Made by a program: the position numbers and the translations under genes. A DNA stretch of 64,000 bases from Phaeosaccion multiseriatum. Lineage: Eukaryota > Ochrophyta, other classes. The notes under the pieces were generated by a model that did not search any database, was not told where the DNA came from, and saw only the letters and a program-made list of their open reading frames with translations. Every line of letters starts with the position of its first letter. The stretch's first letter is position 1. The stretch lies in assembly GCA_965112735.1 (NCBI GenBank), contig OZ218950.1, positions 4,960,001 to 5,024,000 on the forward strand. The letters run 5' to 3'. Below, piece after piece: positions 45,001 through 57,071 of the stretch.

Positions 45001-46703
45001 GAGATGAGAGAGACAGACAGACAGACAGACAAGAACGGTTTAGGGAGACCTTTTTCCTGTCCTCCAAAAGCTCCATCCCCCTCATTCAACGAAAGAAATG
45101 TTTCGGTATACTCCAAAAGCTTCATTCCCCTTGATTCCCCTCTTTCACCGAAGCTCCACCACCCACCTGCCCTAGACATGTCGGCTCCGTCGAAGTCCGA
45201 GAGATCTCGGTAGTACAGGCGGTTCACCTTTTTTTTTTCATTGAATCAATCAATACAAGAGGGAGGGTTAGAAGGAGAGAGCAAGCAGGGAAAGGGGGGC
45301 AGGGCCAGCGTTGTTGTGTTTCCACAAGGCAAGGATGGATGGATGGATCGCAGTTGATGGATGGAGGCAGGCATGGATTGATGGCAGCAGGCATGGATGG
45401 ATGGATGGCAGTTGATGGATGGAGGCAGGCATGGATGGATGGCAGTAGGCATGGATGGATGGCAGCAGGCATGGATGGATGGCAGGCATGGATGGATGGC
45501 AGCAGGCATGGATGGATGGCAGCGGATGGTTGGACGGATGGCAGGCATGGATGGATGGATGAATGGCAGTGGATGGCAGGCATGCATGGATGGATGGATA
45601 GCAGGATGGATGGATGGATGGCAGTGGATGGCAGTGGATGAATGGCAGGCATGGATGGATGGATGCAGTGCATGGACATCTCATCTCTCATGTCTTGGTC
45701 ATCTCATTTCATCCCTCCTCTCCCTCCCTTCCTTCCTTCCTTCCTGCCTGCCTGCCTCTCATCTCACCGGTTCGCAGCTCTCTGAGATGTAAATGAGTAG
45801 GGTGCCCTTATCATCCGTCACTTCGCAAGACACGAGCCATCCGTCATGCTCTTCAGTGTCGTACACAAGCTTTTCATGTCAAAGAGGAGGAGGAGGAGGA
45901 GGAGGAGGAGGAGGAGGAGGAGGAGGAGGAGGAGGAGGAGGAGGAGGGGGAGGAGGAGGAGGAGGAGGAGGAGGAGGAGGGGGAGGAGGGGAAGAAGGAG
46001 GAGGGGGAGGAGGGGAAGAAGGAGGAGGAGGGGAAGATTGTCAGAGCCATACAAGTAAGCCCGTCTCTTCATCATGTCCGAGCAGTGCTGAGCAGTGCTG
46101 AGCATTACTCCCTGACCTCAGTGACTTACTGACTCCTCAGTGACTTACGGACCCCTCCCTGACTTACTAACCGCCGCTCAGTGACTTACTGACCTGATCG
46201 TCCTCAACGCTGGTCCCGAGCTTATGATAGAAGGCCTTGCAGCCCCTGCTCCGAGTTGTCTCCGTGCCTGGGCGGGTGGAGTAGAGAGAAGTAGCAAGTC
46301 AATGGAGGGGAGGGAGTAGAGTGAAGTGGATGGGAGGGAGTGGTGTGAAGTGGGTCGGGTCGGGGTATAGTGGAGGTGAGTGAAGGGAGTGGAATTGGAG
46401 TGGCAGTCCGCCGGTCAGCGGAGCGGAAGGAATGTTGTCGTTTGTCATTTGTGAAGGTCGGTCAGTCAGTCAGTCAGTCAGTCAGTCAGTCAGTCAGTCA
46501 GTCAGTTGGGTATTGAAAAAGGTCTGGCTGCTCCGCAAGCAGGGGTTCACATCGAAATGCAGTGCTCCTTCCTTCTCAATAGGCACTCACTCAAAGCCCC
46601 CTCACCCTCCCCCCTCACTCACGCATCTCCCTCCCGTGTCTCCCGCTCTCTCGCTCTTTGTCCATCCCCTCCCTGTCTCTCCCCCTCCCTCTCTCTTCTC
46701 CCG

Positions 46704-46734
<31 letters not shown>

Positions 46735-46936
46735 ACCTGCGCTCTTCTTGCCCGACGCGACGTCCTCTGGAGGCGGATATCTCGAGTAGAAGAAGCCGAG
46801 TCCATCCTTCGCCCACGCCACCTACCGCACCATTGGCATCGACCGTCAAGTACAAAACATGTACAGAACATACGTCCGTAAGTCAACAAACACGCTCCAC
46901 CTCAGAGCGCTTCGGAAGAAACAAGGCCCTCAAGTA

Positions 46937-46971
<35 letters not shown>

Positions 46972-49091
46972 TAAGTAAGTTCCCCTCTTCTCCCCCCCAC
47001 CCCCCCTCCCTGCTGACTCAACTCACCCCGCTGTACTTGCACCAGTCGACCTTGTCGGGCAAGTCTTCGCCGGTCTCCACATCCTTGACATAGATGGTGA
47101 ACCAGTCACTCCCGCTGCAAGCCCACGCAAGTAAGCAGCGAGCAAAGCAGACATTGAGAACTACTGAAGGAAGGAAGGCATGACGAGCTATACATATCCC
47201 TTGCTTCGGCAGCCATGGGGAGAGGCCTGGTCCACCCCCTCCCCTCCCTTCACGCCACCCCCGCCCTACTTCCCACCCTCTCGCCCTGCCTGTAGAGCTC
47301 ACGGCATAGCCCACCCAGTGAACCCAACCCCTCCTCTTCTCTCCCCTCCGCTCCCCTCCCCCCTCACCCCTCCCCTCTCCCCTCCTCTCCCCTCTCCCCT
47401 CCCCTCGCCTCCCCCCTCCCCTCCCCTCCTCCTCTCTCCCCTCCCATCTCCTCCCCTCCCCTCCACCCTCCAATCCCCTCCACTCTCCTCTCCCCTCCCC
47501 TCCCACCCCCTCCCGGCCGGCCTGACCCACCTGTAGCTAACGGTGTAGGCCACTTTGGATCCATCCTTGGTAAAGTAGTACCCCATGAGCGCTGCCGTGC
47601 CATCCTCTGCCATCGTTGTGGGATCGATGAGCACATCCATCTCCTCCTCACCCTCGGCCAACAGGACCGGGTTGATAGCCATAGGGGAGGAGGGCATAGA
47701 GGAAACAGGGGGGAGGGAGGAGGAGGAGGAGGAGGCGACGCCGAGGGGGAGGGAGGACAGAGATCCGTCGGAGCTGGCGGGGGAAGGGCCCTTGCTGGGG
47801 AAGGAGGGGGCCTCAGCAGGCTCGGTAGGAGTAGCGGTGGTCGTGCTGGTGCTGGTGAGCTTTTTGTACAACACGTATTGGTTCTTAAGCCCAATTTTCT
47901 TGGCTTGGAAGGTCCACTGATTTTGATGGAATGCGTGAGTGAATTGAGACAAGAGAGAGAGAGAGAGAGAGTGAGAGAGTGAGCGAGCCAACAGCACAGT
48001 GCATTGGACAGACTGACGCCCTTTCTCTCCCCTCCCCTCCCCTCGGCCCTCCCCTCCCCTCTCCTCCCCTGACCTTGCCAATCTGGAAGGGGCAGCCAAG
48101 TTTGTCGTACTCCATCATGCCCATCATCTTCTCTTTGAAGGCGTCTCGCTTGGGCTGCAGCTGGGCCTTGAAGTAGTCCTCCGTGCACACCACCTGTGAG
48201 GAGAGTAGAGCAGTTGGTGATACAGACCAGAGTATGGCAGTGCAGCAGAGAGGGGAGGGGTCAGGAAGGCAAGACAAGAGAGTACGTGCACGACGAGGAA
48301 GCAGTACATATACCCAAAGGCCAGGGTCCAAGAGGGGAGGGGAGACAGGAACAGGGTGGGACAGCCAGGGGAGAGGGGGGGAGAGGGGGGCAAGAGTCGA
48401 GCTGGCCAGAAGGACGGAGGAGGAAGAGAGAGAGAGCAAACGGATGGCAAGACAATTCTTTCTGACTTGCTGAGGATGGAGGCTTTTGAGGATGGAGGCT
48501 TTTCTTCATTCTCCCCCCTCCACCTCCTCTCTCAATGCACTTCACTTGTAATCCTCCTCCTCCTCCTCCTCCTCCTCGTCCTCCCCTCTCCTCTGCCGGG
48601 CCCCTACAAAGACCTCACTCACGCACCTGCTTGGCTACCCACTCTTTGGTCTCCGGAGAGTCCGGGTCCTCTTGCCAGCGGTAGGGGTCCGGTACCTGCT
48701 CGCCCCACATCTCCTCTCGGAAGCTCTCGTCCCTCCTCGTTGGGGGGTACACGCATTGGTACGGCTCGGGGGCCTCCTCTGTCTTGGATGGGGGCAGCCC
48801 TGCGGCACTGCTGCTGTTGCTTCCACTGCTGGCGAGGGAGTTGGAGCTGGTTGTGGGCCAGCCGTTCGAAGAGGAGTCACTACCCTTGGCACCCTTCTTC
48901 GCTTGGTCAGCAGCAACAAGGGCGGTGGCATCGGCCTCGCTCTGCGACTCGCCCTGCAGCTGCTGCTGCTGCTGCTTCTGCTTGGACTTGCGCCACACGA
49001 TGACTGAACATGTCACGGTCAGAGCAGCAAGAGCGGCACTGACGACAGCGGTGTGGGAGCGGCTGCGCGAGGGAGCAGCAGACTGCGGCAT
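40071..49091 (-). CDS. PREP: Prolyl oligopeptidase (S9A serine peptidase), membrane-anchored form
   Basis: Eighteen exons, all phases matching: 49091-48627, 48193-48074, 47916-47531, 47114-47027, 46821-46737, 46267-46194, 45869-45768, 45227-45167, 44851-44745, 44384-44292, 43990-43862, 43632-43475, 43003-42946, 42635-42505, 41660-41474, 41221-41102, 40915-40727, 40256-40071; 912 aa. It cleaves short peptides after proline. Catalytic Ser755 in MGGSNGG, Asp841 in [10 protein letters not shown] and His880 in KGGHGAGKP; the Asp-His spacing of 39 equals that of pig PREP. The propeller segments ([37 protein letters not shown]) are clear. Unlike the soluble 710-aa animal enzyme it has an N-terminal hydrophobic anchor (about residues 14-33), a Gln/Ser linker and a Ser/Thr/Pro insert of about 60 residues in exon 3. 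The short terminal exon was found by matching the family C-terminus. Confidence 0.93.
41700..41882. repeat. (GGGA)n tract in a PREP intron
   Basis: Follows an antisense copy of the 13-mer (41686-41698) that lies 25 bases from the 3' splice site. A GTCA tetranucleotide run continues at 41991-42170 in the same intron. Confidence 0.93.
42229..42423. repeat. Three tandem 65-base units
   Basis: Units 42229-42293, 42294-42358 and 42359-42423 are about 95% identical, each starting GAGAGGGTGA and containing CCTCAGTCTTCACTCTTC. In a PREP intron; not a CRISPR (no spacers). Confidence 0.92.
42640..42875. repeat. (GA)n/GGGA purine tract in a PREP intron
   Basis: Purine-only on the plus strand, so pyrimidine-only on the transcribed gene strand, just upstream of the acceptor of the exon at 42635. 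Confidence 0.92.
43358..43474. repeat. Five tandem 23-base units carrying 5' splice-site copies
   Basis: Unit CAACCAACCAACTACCTCACTCA. On the gene strand each unit contains GTGAGTGAGGTAG, and the first is the donor of the PREP exon at 43475. The donor has been tandemly duplicated into the intron. Confidence 0.88.
45334..45668. repeat. GGATGGAT/GGCAGGCAT minisatellite
   Basis: GGAT tetranucleotides interspersed with GCAGGCAT and GCAGTTGAT words, in a PREP intron. It produces long false ORFs on both strands. Confidence 0.93.
45884..46038. repeat. (GGA)n tract in a PREP intron
   Basis: On the gene strand it is (TCC)n and directly precedes the acceptor at 45870, acting as the polypyrimidine tract. 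Confidence 0.93.
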
Positions 49092-49804
49092 GGTAATCGC
49101 TGTCGGGAGGGGAAGGCACGGAAAGAGAATGGGAGAGGGGGGAGGAGAGAACAAGGAAGTTGGGGGCAGCGGAGAGAGGAATGAAGAGACGAGACTAGAC
49201 ACGGAGGAAACCTCTGAACATGGCCCCTAAAGATCCTCACAACAAGAGAGGAAGAAGAGAGTAGAGAAACGCAGCCGTGTAGAGGACCGAAAGTGAAGAA
49301 AGCGGAAGAAAGGCTTAGGCTTGTTCCATCGTTTGTTAACCTTTCCTTCCCGCCCCTGTGAGCCTCAAGACATCCGCGAGATAGGTGGGGGTGGTGGCTT
49401 CGAAGCGAGGGAGGGGGGAGGGAGGGCGGAAGAGAGGAAAGAAGGGAGGGAGGGAGCGAGGGAGGCAAAGAAGTACGGCTTTCCCTTCATGGGAGTGAAA
49501 GAAAACCTTACCTTAAGTTCTACGCTGCTAGGACAGGGAGCACATTCATTTAACACAGAAAGCTCTACCCATACGACGTCCTGATGTGTGTTGCTCTCCC
49601 TCGGCTCTTCGCTCTTCGCTCTTTTCCCTCTTTCCTTTTTTTCTCCCTATTCCCCCCCCCTCCCTCCTCCCCCCAGCAACTGATGTCCATGACCTGAAAC
49701 GCAAACTGGATCGGGGGGAGGGGCTGCGAGCCACAGGTGGGAGGCGTGGTGAGTGCGTTGCACGTCCCGATAGCTCCCCTAAGTGTCGCCATCTCGTTGT
49801 TATC
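49092..49804. promoter_or_regulatory. Divergent spacer of PREP and PPR genes
   Basis: About 710 bases between the two ATGs. It contains a GGGA run near 49395-49465 and a pyrimidine stretch at 49620-49675 ending CCCCCAG. That could be a 3' splice site for an upstream PPR exon, since the PPR frame is open from there (ATDVHDLKRKL). Confidence 0.4.
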
Positions 49805-51668
49805 ATGGTCACATCCGTGGATGCTCCGAAGTGGGCCGCTGCCGCAGTGTCGTTGGTGGTGCTGAAGCTATCTGGGGTGAAGGGAGAGACGGCCACCACA
49901 ACTTCAGGAAGCGCCGCCTTTTGCTCTTCCCTCGGCCCTCGCGTGGCTCTGCCTCCAAGCCAAGTTGGGGCAAGGAGCGGGGGTGTAGCGAACAGCAGTC
50001 GGGGCAGTAGGATCAGGGGCAGGAGCTGTATGTCGGCAATGGTGGGGAGCACCACTGCCAACACCACCAGTGGTAGTAGCAGCAGCAGCAGCAGCAGGAG
50101 CAGCAGCAGCAGCAGCAGCAGCAGCGCCACTCCACCCCAGTGGAAGCTGAGCAAGGACAGGATCGATCAGCTCGTAAAGGCCGGTCAGCAGCCCTCCATC
50201 GAGCTGTACAACAACTTGCTGGAAGGGTACAGGGCGGCAAGAAAGTGGGAGGAGGCCAACAAGCTGCTGGTGGACATGGTGCACGCAGCCAGAGAGCAGG
50301 CGCAGCGCGAATGGACGGGACAGGGTGGTGGGGACTCCCAGAGCACCAACAACAAGGGCCGCTTCAATCCTCTGTCGGACATCCGACCGAACATCGTGAC
50401 CTACAATGCCGTTCTGGGGGCTTTGGCCACGGCCGGAAAGTGGAAAATGGCCTTGAATGTCTCCTCCAGGCTGAGAAGCGGAGAGGGAGGGTATGGGCCT
50501 CCAGGACCCGAAGAAGAAGAAGGAGGAGGAGGAGGAGGAGTTAGTGGTGGTGCGAGCGATAGGAAACGAGGGCAACAGATGGTGGAGGAGGACGCCATGG
50601 AACAAGACGAACTAGAGGCGAGCGAGTTCGTGACTATCAACGAGGAGGGGGAGCAAGAGGAGGAGGAGGACGAACAACAACAACAACAAGAAGAAGGCCA
50701 AGGCCCAGCGTTCTACACCTCCACCAGGCAGTACGCCCCCATCCCGATCGTTGCCGACCGCGAAACGTACCAGCACCTTATCACGGCCTGCGGCGTGGGC
50801 AACTTCCCCGAGAAGGGGGTGAGTCTCCTCGATGAGATGGACTCAAGGGGCCTCACTCCCGACGCCAATTGTATTGCAGCGGCCATGATTGGCCTGGCGG
50901 CGCTGGAGGACAGGTCGGCGAGCGACCGTGCTTTAGCGCTGCTATACCACGCCAAGAGCTCTGGAGTGGTGCCCAATGAGAGGCTGTTCAGCGCAGGCAT
51001 GGCGGCATGTGGGGGACTGGGAGACTGGCAGACAGCTGTGGCGTTGTTAGACGAAATGCGCAAGGTGAGTGGAGGGAGGGGAGGGAGGGAGGGAGGGAGG
51101 GAGGGAGGGAGGGGGCACTACCCCTCTGCTGCAAGTAAGAGAGCCTTCTCTTTTTTGGCACTGAGGGCAACCCTCTCTTCTCCTCTTGAGCTCTTGGTCT
51201 CAATGACCACATCACCCTCCCTACGGCAGTCCTTTCGTCTCCTCTTCTCCGTATGCAGAGTGGGGCGGGGGTGCTGCCCTTGGTGCCTCCTCCAGGAGCA
51301 TTCTCCTTTCCACTCCCTCGACAGCCATCCATGTGAGGCACAAAAGAGTACAAACTGAGACTCCCTACTCCCCTGCACACAGGTGCCCATCGAGGCCACG
51401 GCCCTGAGCTTTGGACACGTGATGCGAGCTTGCTCCAGAGGAGGTACGCGGTGGATGGCAGTGGATGGGATAGAACAGCTTGGATGATGGTGTGTGTGGT
51501 CCTTTGTCTTGCTCGCTCGGCCAGGATAAGCATGGGAGCAGCTCCGCCTCCCTGCTTCTCCTCCTCCTCCTCCTACTACTACTACTCCTACTTCTACTAC
51601 TCCTTTTACTACTACTATACTACTACTACGACTACGACTACTACTACCTGCTGCTACTACTACTACTT

Positions 51669-51700
<32 letters not shown>

Positions 51701-52295
51701 GTGTTTGCTCTCCTTCTGCTGCTGCCTTCCCTCACACCCTTCTCTTCCGCCTGCCCCCCCCTTCCCTGGACCCCCCCTCCCATCCCATCTACTGCCATCC
51801 CTGTCCTTGATAGGCAACTGGAAGATGGCCCTCGCTCTGCTTAACACAATGAAGGAGAGTGGGGTGACACGTTCTCTGCGGACCTACAACATTGCCATGC
51901 AGGCGTGCCATACCGCTCGGAAACACAACAAGGTCCTTGACTTGCTCAAGGAGATGCAAGAGGACGGTATTCAACCCGATGTCATCAGTTACAACATTGC
52001 TCTGGCCGCCATGACGAAGGGGACGAGTGTTGATTTGGACAGGGCGGCGGAGTTCATGGATGAGGCCAGGAGGGCGAATGTGAGGTGAGGGAGGGAGGGA
52101 AGGGGGGAGTGTGAGGTGAGCGAGGGAGGGGTGAGGGAGGGGAGGGGAGGGGACGGACAGGTGAGAGAGACAAGAGAGAGATGGAGACAAGGAAACAGGA
52201 GAGGGAGAGTGGAGTAGAAACCAGGCACTTTATGATGTTTTCTAACCAACTCCACGCCTCGTCTTACCTGATCTGGCGTCTTGCTAACCCTCATG

Positions 52296-52341
<46 letters not shown>

Positions 52342-55300
52342 GACTCGACGACGTGACGAACCACACCTTCCTGAGTGCCTGTCGCCGTAACCGCCAAGCA
52401 GAGCCCGCTCTTCGCCTCCTCGAGCACGTGCGCTCCACCGACCCCTCCGCTGCCACTGAGGAGCTGCATGTGCAGGTCATGGGGGCATGCATTGCTGCAG
52501 CCAGGCCGAGCATGGCGCCTGTGAGGAGCAAGAAGCGTGGGGGGAAGAGAGGTGCTGGTGAGGAGGAGCAGCAGCAGCAGCAGGAGGAGGAGCAGGAGGA
52601 GGAGGAGGAGGAGGAGGGGGGTGGTGGCGGAGGTAGAGGGGAGATTATACCCGGGCAGCCTGCCATGGCAGCGAAAGCCCTGGAGATCTTCGAACAGCTC
52701 AAGGCGGGGAGCGGGAGTGGGAAGGGGGGCAGCAGCGGCAAGGGTACAAAGGGGGGCAGGGGCGGCAAGGGGGGTAAGGGAAGCAACAAGCAACCCGGTC
52801 TATCCGCTGTCACGGCGGCCCTGCAGGCCATGGCGCTCCTGCCGTCTGACGAGGCACTTGGGACGGCGGCGGTGCGGGAGCTCAAGAAGCTACAAGAGAG
52901 GGGCGTGCTGCCCGATCCGAGGGCCTTCTCCGAGTGCATGAAAGTGTGCAACAAGTGCCAGCAGTAAGTCAGTCAGTCAGTCAGTCAGTCAGTCAATCAG
53001 TTGGTCAGTCAGTCCGTTAGTCAGGCAAGCAGTCAGGTAGACAGTCAGGCAGGTAGTCAGGCAGTCAGCCCGTCAGTCTGTCAGTCAGTCAGTCAGGCAG
53101 GCAATCAGGCGGTCAGTCAGTCAGTCAGTCAGTTCAGTCAGTCATTCATGCCCTCACCTATGAGAGGGAGAGAGAGGAAGGAGATCACACGACTCAAAGG
53201 GTAGGGGGCGTGGAGTCTGTGCAGTGTTGACAGACTGACTGACTGACTGACTGACTGACTGACTGTTGGATTTGCTGTGCTGTGCTGTGCTGTGATGTTT
53301 TTTTTCTCTTCTTCGTCGGAGGAGGAGAGGGAGCGACGACCAGTAAGCTGCCTGCCCGACTGCCCATATGCCTGTCTGCCTGCCTGCCTACCTGTCTGCC
53401 TGCCAGCCTGTCCACCCAGTGCCCGTACGCCCCCTCTACCTGTCTCCTCCCATTGAGCCCAACTGACCCCACCCCTCCCCCCCCTCCCTTGCCCTGCCCA
53501 TACGCCTATCTATCTATATATTTCCCCATACGCCTCAAATTCTTCCACTTTAGGTATAAACAGACCGCCCGCCTCTTCAAGTACATGCGCACCAAGAGCG
53601 TGGAGAGAGACGCCTTCTCACTCGGGGTGAGTAAGCCAATGAATGGATGGTAGTGGGCGGCAATCCATTGGCAATGGATGGCAGTGGATGGCGCAGTCCA
53701 ATGGCAATGGATGGCACCCACCCACTTTGCCATCCTTCCTTCCGTTCTTCCTTCCTTCCTTCTGTCCTTCCTTCCGTCCTTCCTTCCGTCCATCCCCTAG
53801 GTCTCATGACCCTGACCCTCTGCTTTACGATTGGCACCCCTTCCCCTGACACGCTACACGACACTCACGCACACGCACACAATCACTGACGCTCACACAC
53901 ACACATACACACGTTGGTGATACGCACACACAGTTGGCGGCTGAGGCGTTTGCGGGTCTGGGGCAGTCCAAGGGCGCACTCGAAGTGTACGAGGAAGTGC
54001 AGAACTTGCTGGAGGGGCGCAGGACCGACGGAGGAAAGCCAGTGCCGGGTGAGTGAGTGAGTGAGTGAGTGAGGGAGGGAGTGGGCGACTGAGTAAGGGA
54101 GTGGGTGAGTGAGTGAGTGAGGGAGTGGGTGAGTGAGTAAGTGAGTGAGGGAGTGGGTGAGTGAGTGAGGGAGTGGGTGAGTGAGTGAGGGAGTAAGGGA
54201 GTGAGTAAGGGAGTGAGTGAGTGAGTGAGTGAATGAGTGAGTGCATGAGTGAGTTGGTGAATGAGTGAGTGGGTGGGTGAGTGAGTGAGTGAGAAAGTGA
54301 GGGAGACATGTGTATGTGACAGAGAAAAGAGGGGGAGGGGGGGGGGAGACCTGTGTGGAGATCTAAATTAAAGTATCGCCTTCCTTCCCCTTCCTTCTCC
54401 TTTCCATCCCTCCCTCCCGCCCCCCCCTCTCCTTCTCTTGTCTTCTCTTCTCTCATATATCTCTCTCTCTCTATTCTCTATCCCCCGTCCTATCCCTTCC
54501 TTTTGCAGCGAAAAAGCCCCCCCCCGGCCACAACCCCCGGCTCATCAAACCCGAGCTGCTAGAGACCATTGCGCATGCGATGGCAGCAGATGGACTCTAC
54601 AGAGAGGCATTGACCGTGTTGCAGGAGGCGAGTGCGAGGAGGGCGAGGCAGAAGGAGGAGGAGCGCCAAGTGCCAAGGTCTTGTGCGCACGAGGCGGTGC
54701 TGCGCGGTATGGCGGAGGACAAGGAGTGGACCATGTTGTTGGCCTTCTCGCTCATCGCCTCCCAGAAGGTGAGGGAGAGGGGAGGGGAGGGAGGAGGGGG
54801 AGGAGAGGAGAAGAGGGAGGGAGGAGGGGGAGGAGATGAGGGAGGGGAGGAGGGAGGGGAGGGAGGAGGGGGAGGAGAGGAGAGGAGGGGAGGGGAGGAG
54901 GGAGGGGAAGGAGGATGGGTGACTGACCGACCGACCGACTATCAAACGGCCGCCTGTGTACAAAAACGGGCCATTGACCATAAACAACCATCCTAATCAA
55001 ACACTAACAAACGTCCTAATCAACCATTGACCACTGACCATTAACAACCATCCTAATCAACCATGGATCTTTGACCGTTAACAACCATCCTAATCAACGT
55101 CACAGGGCGTGCCATTCACCGCCGAGATGGCTCGGGTGGAGCTGCTGGCGGCCGGCGAGCGAAAGGACTGGGACAGGACCAAGCTGTGCATCCGCCGCAT
55201 CGCCTCTGGGCAGGTGGTGCTTGAGGAAGAGGCAGCAGCAGCAGCGGCAGCAACAGTTGGTGATTCAGCAGCAGCAGCAGCAGCAGCAGCAGAAGGAGGG

Positions 55301-55999
55301 CAAGGGGAGGCCTCCTCCTCCTCCTCCTCCTCCCTACCGCCGGCGCTGCTCAACGCTGCACTTCGCTCGTGCATCTCGTGTGGGCGTGCTGACAAGGGCG
55401 TTGCGGTGTTGCTGGAGATGCTCTTGGGCAGGATACACTGCCTGCCCGACAGAGAGAGCTACGACATTTGCATGGTGAGCGGCGAGCGAGAGAGGGCAGA
55501 GACTTGAGGGAGGGAGTGGAGGAAGAGAGCGGGAGAGTGGATTGACAGAGACTTGAGGGAGGGAGTGGAGGAAGAGAGCGGGAGAGTGGATTGACTGTGA
55601 GCCGTTGCCCAGTTTTCTGTTTGATGTGTGCGTTTGCCTGTAACCCCTAATACCCTTCCCACTCCCTCACTCACTCCCTCCTCTCCCTCCCTCCCTCCCT
55701 CCCTGCCTCCTTCCCTCCGTCTCTCCCTCCCACCCTCCCTCTCTCCCTCCCTCCCTCCCTTCCCTCTCTCCCTCCCTCCTAAGGCACCTGCTGCGGCGGA
55801 CCCCTCCAAGGGCCCTCAGCTCATCAGCGCCGTTCTCGTGGCCCTGAAGCGCAGGCAGCAGCAAGGGGACATCTCCCAAGCGGACTTTGAGTACGTTACG
55901 GAGCTGGCGGGCAAGGTTACAGGAGGGACAGCAGTTGGTGATACAGCAGCATCGCCTGTTGAATCTGTCGAAGAGGCGGGCGCAGCAGTAGAGCAGTAA
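49805..55999 (+). CDS. Pentatricopeptide repeat (PPR) protein
   Basis: Exons 49805-51064, 51383-51443, 51814-52084, 52343-52963, 53554-53626, 53934-54048, 54509-54768, 55106-55474, 55784-55999; phases all agree; about 1081 aa. PPR units are clear: IELYNNLLEGYRAARKWEEA, NIVTYNAVLGALATAGKWKM, DRETYQHLITACGVGNFPEK, TPDANCIAAAMIGLAAL, GNWKMALALLNTMKESGVTR, LRTYNIAMQACHTARKHN and QPDVISYNIALAAMTKG. PPR proteins bind organellar RNA one base per repeat and guide its cleavage, editing or translation. The N-terminus has a hydrophobic stretch (AAAAVSLVVLKL) and GSAAF, compatible with plastid or mitochondrial import, but an upstream exon cannot be excluded. Glu/Gln- and Ala-rich inserts interrupt the repeats; two hold the dispersed motif in frame (TVGDSA, AVGDTA). 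The exon at 52343 ends CA|GTAAGT, where reading through gives a false stop. Confidence 0.85.
51560..51706. repeat. (CTA)n repeat in a PPR intron
   Basis: CTA/CTC trinucleotides in the intron 51444-51813; same repeat type as in the IQ gene intron. Confidence 0.92.
52295..52342. repeat. (CAA)n at a 3' splice site
   Basis: About 15 CAA units ending CAACAG, where the acceptor is simply the last unit with a G. There is no pyrimidine tract next to it, an unusual 3' splice site. Confidence 0.9.
52964..53140. repeat. (GTCA)n growing from a PPR splice donor
   Basis: The intron starts GTAAGTCAGTCAGTCAGTCA, so the tetranucleotide repeat shares its unit with the donor. A complementary (TGAC)n block follows at about 53230-53263. 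Confidence 0.92.
54049..54300. repeat. (GTGA)n growing from a PPR splice donor
   Basis: The intron starts GTGAGTGAGTGAGTGAGTGA directly at the exon end and the repeat, with GGGA interruptions, runs for about 250 bases. Confidence 0.93.
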
Positions 56000-56127
56000 T
56001 TGTTGAGGGAAAGTAGCGTCAGGAGGAGGAGGAGCAGCAGCAGCAGGAGGGGGAGGAGGAGAAGGAGGAGGAGGAGGAGGAGGGGGAGGAGGAGGAGGAG
56101 GGGGAGGAGGAGGAGGAAGAGGAGGAT

Positions 56128-56159
<32 letters not shown>

Positions 56160-56915
56160 TGAGGAGAGGAAGGCAGAGGGAGACCATGGTGGCGCATCAG
56201 GGGGCATTGCAACAAATCGATCCTCGGTCGGGGTACGTAAGTCAGCCTTCTCGCTCACGCCGGTATGAAAGACCAGGGAGGGAGAGAGGGGAGGGAGGGC
56301 GTGGGGAGGGCTGTGTTTCTCTGTTTGCCCTTTGTGGAATGCGGGGGGGGCCAGTGGGAGGGAGAAGCGGCTTTCATATAACGTAAGATTACATAACATA
56401 CAGAGGGAGGAAAGATACACACACGCACAGGTTGATAGAGAAAGAGGCATGCTGAGTGCTGAGTATTGAAGAGAGGCATGCTGAGTATTGAAGAGAGGGG
56501 GGGGGGGGAGGCGCCAGCAATGAACACGTGTCCGCTCCTCTGCACAGCGCGCTTGTCTTGCTTCTCAGTCTCGCTTCAGAGAGGGAGGGGTGTGAGCAAT
56601 CAATTGACTTAACACACATTATTTACCCACAAGCCAGGCTGCTGCTGGTCGGCTCGTGAACATGAATTCATTGTTTTTTACCTTTGCAAAGCAGGCTGCT
56701 GGACTGGGCCTGGGGAGTGGAAAAAAGAAAGAAAACTGAGTCAATTCATGGAAGGAGTTGCTGCCCACTCTTGACCAGTCCATTTAATAAGTAGTTACCT
56801 ACTCCTACACCGAGGAATAATTGGCAACGACCATCACAGCACCGCCTCCAGCCCAAGCCCAAGCAGCAGCAGCACAAGCGCCCTTCTCCTCTTATCCTCT
56901 TCCCCCAACACAAAA

Positions 56916-56952
<37 letters not shown>

Positions 56953-57071
56953 AGCAGGAGCAGCGGCCTGTCCTCTCCCCCTCCATCAAAGAGCGAAGCA
57001 GCGGCAGCTGGGGCCCTCTCCATCAGCAGCAGCAGCAGCAGCAGCAGCCTTGTCCTCCCCCCCGTCTGCAA
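56000..57071. other. Convergent 3' region of PPR and POLE
   Basis: (GGA)n tract at 56015-56170 just after the PPR stop; AT-richer sequence at 56390-56820 where both transcripts probably end; CAG-rich DNA at 56860-57070 that would be POLE 3' untranslated sequence or an unrecognised exon. No separate gene supported. Confidence 0.55.
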
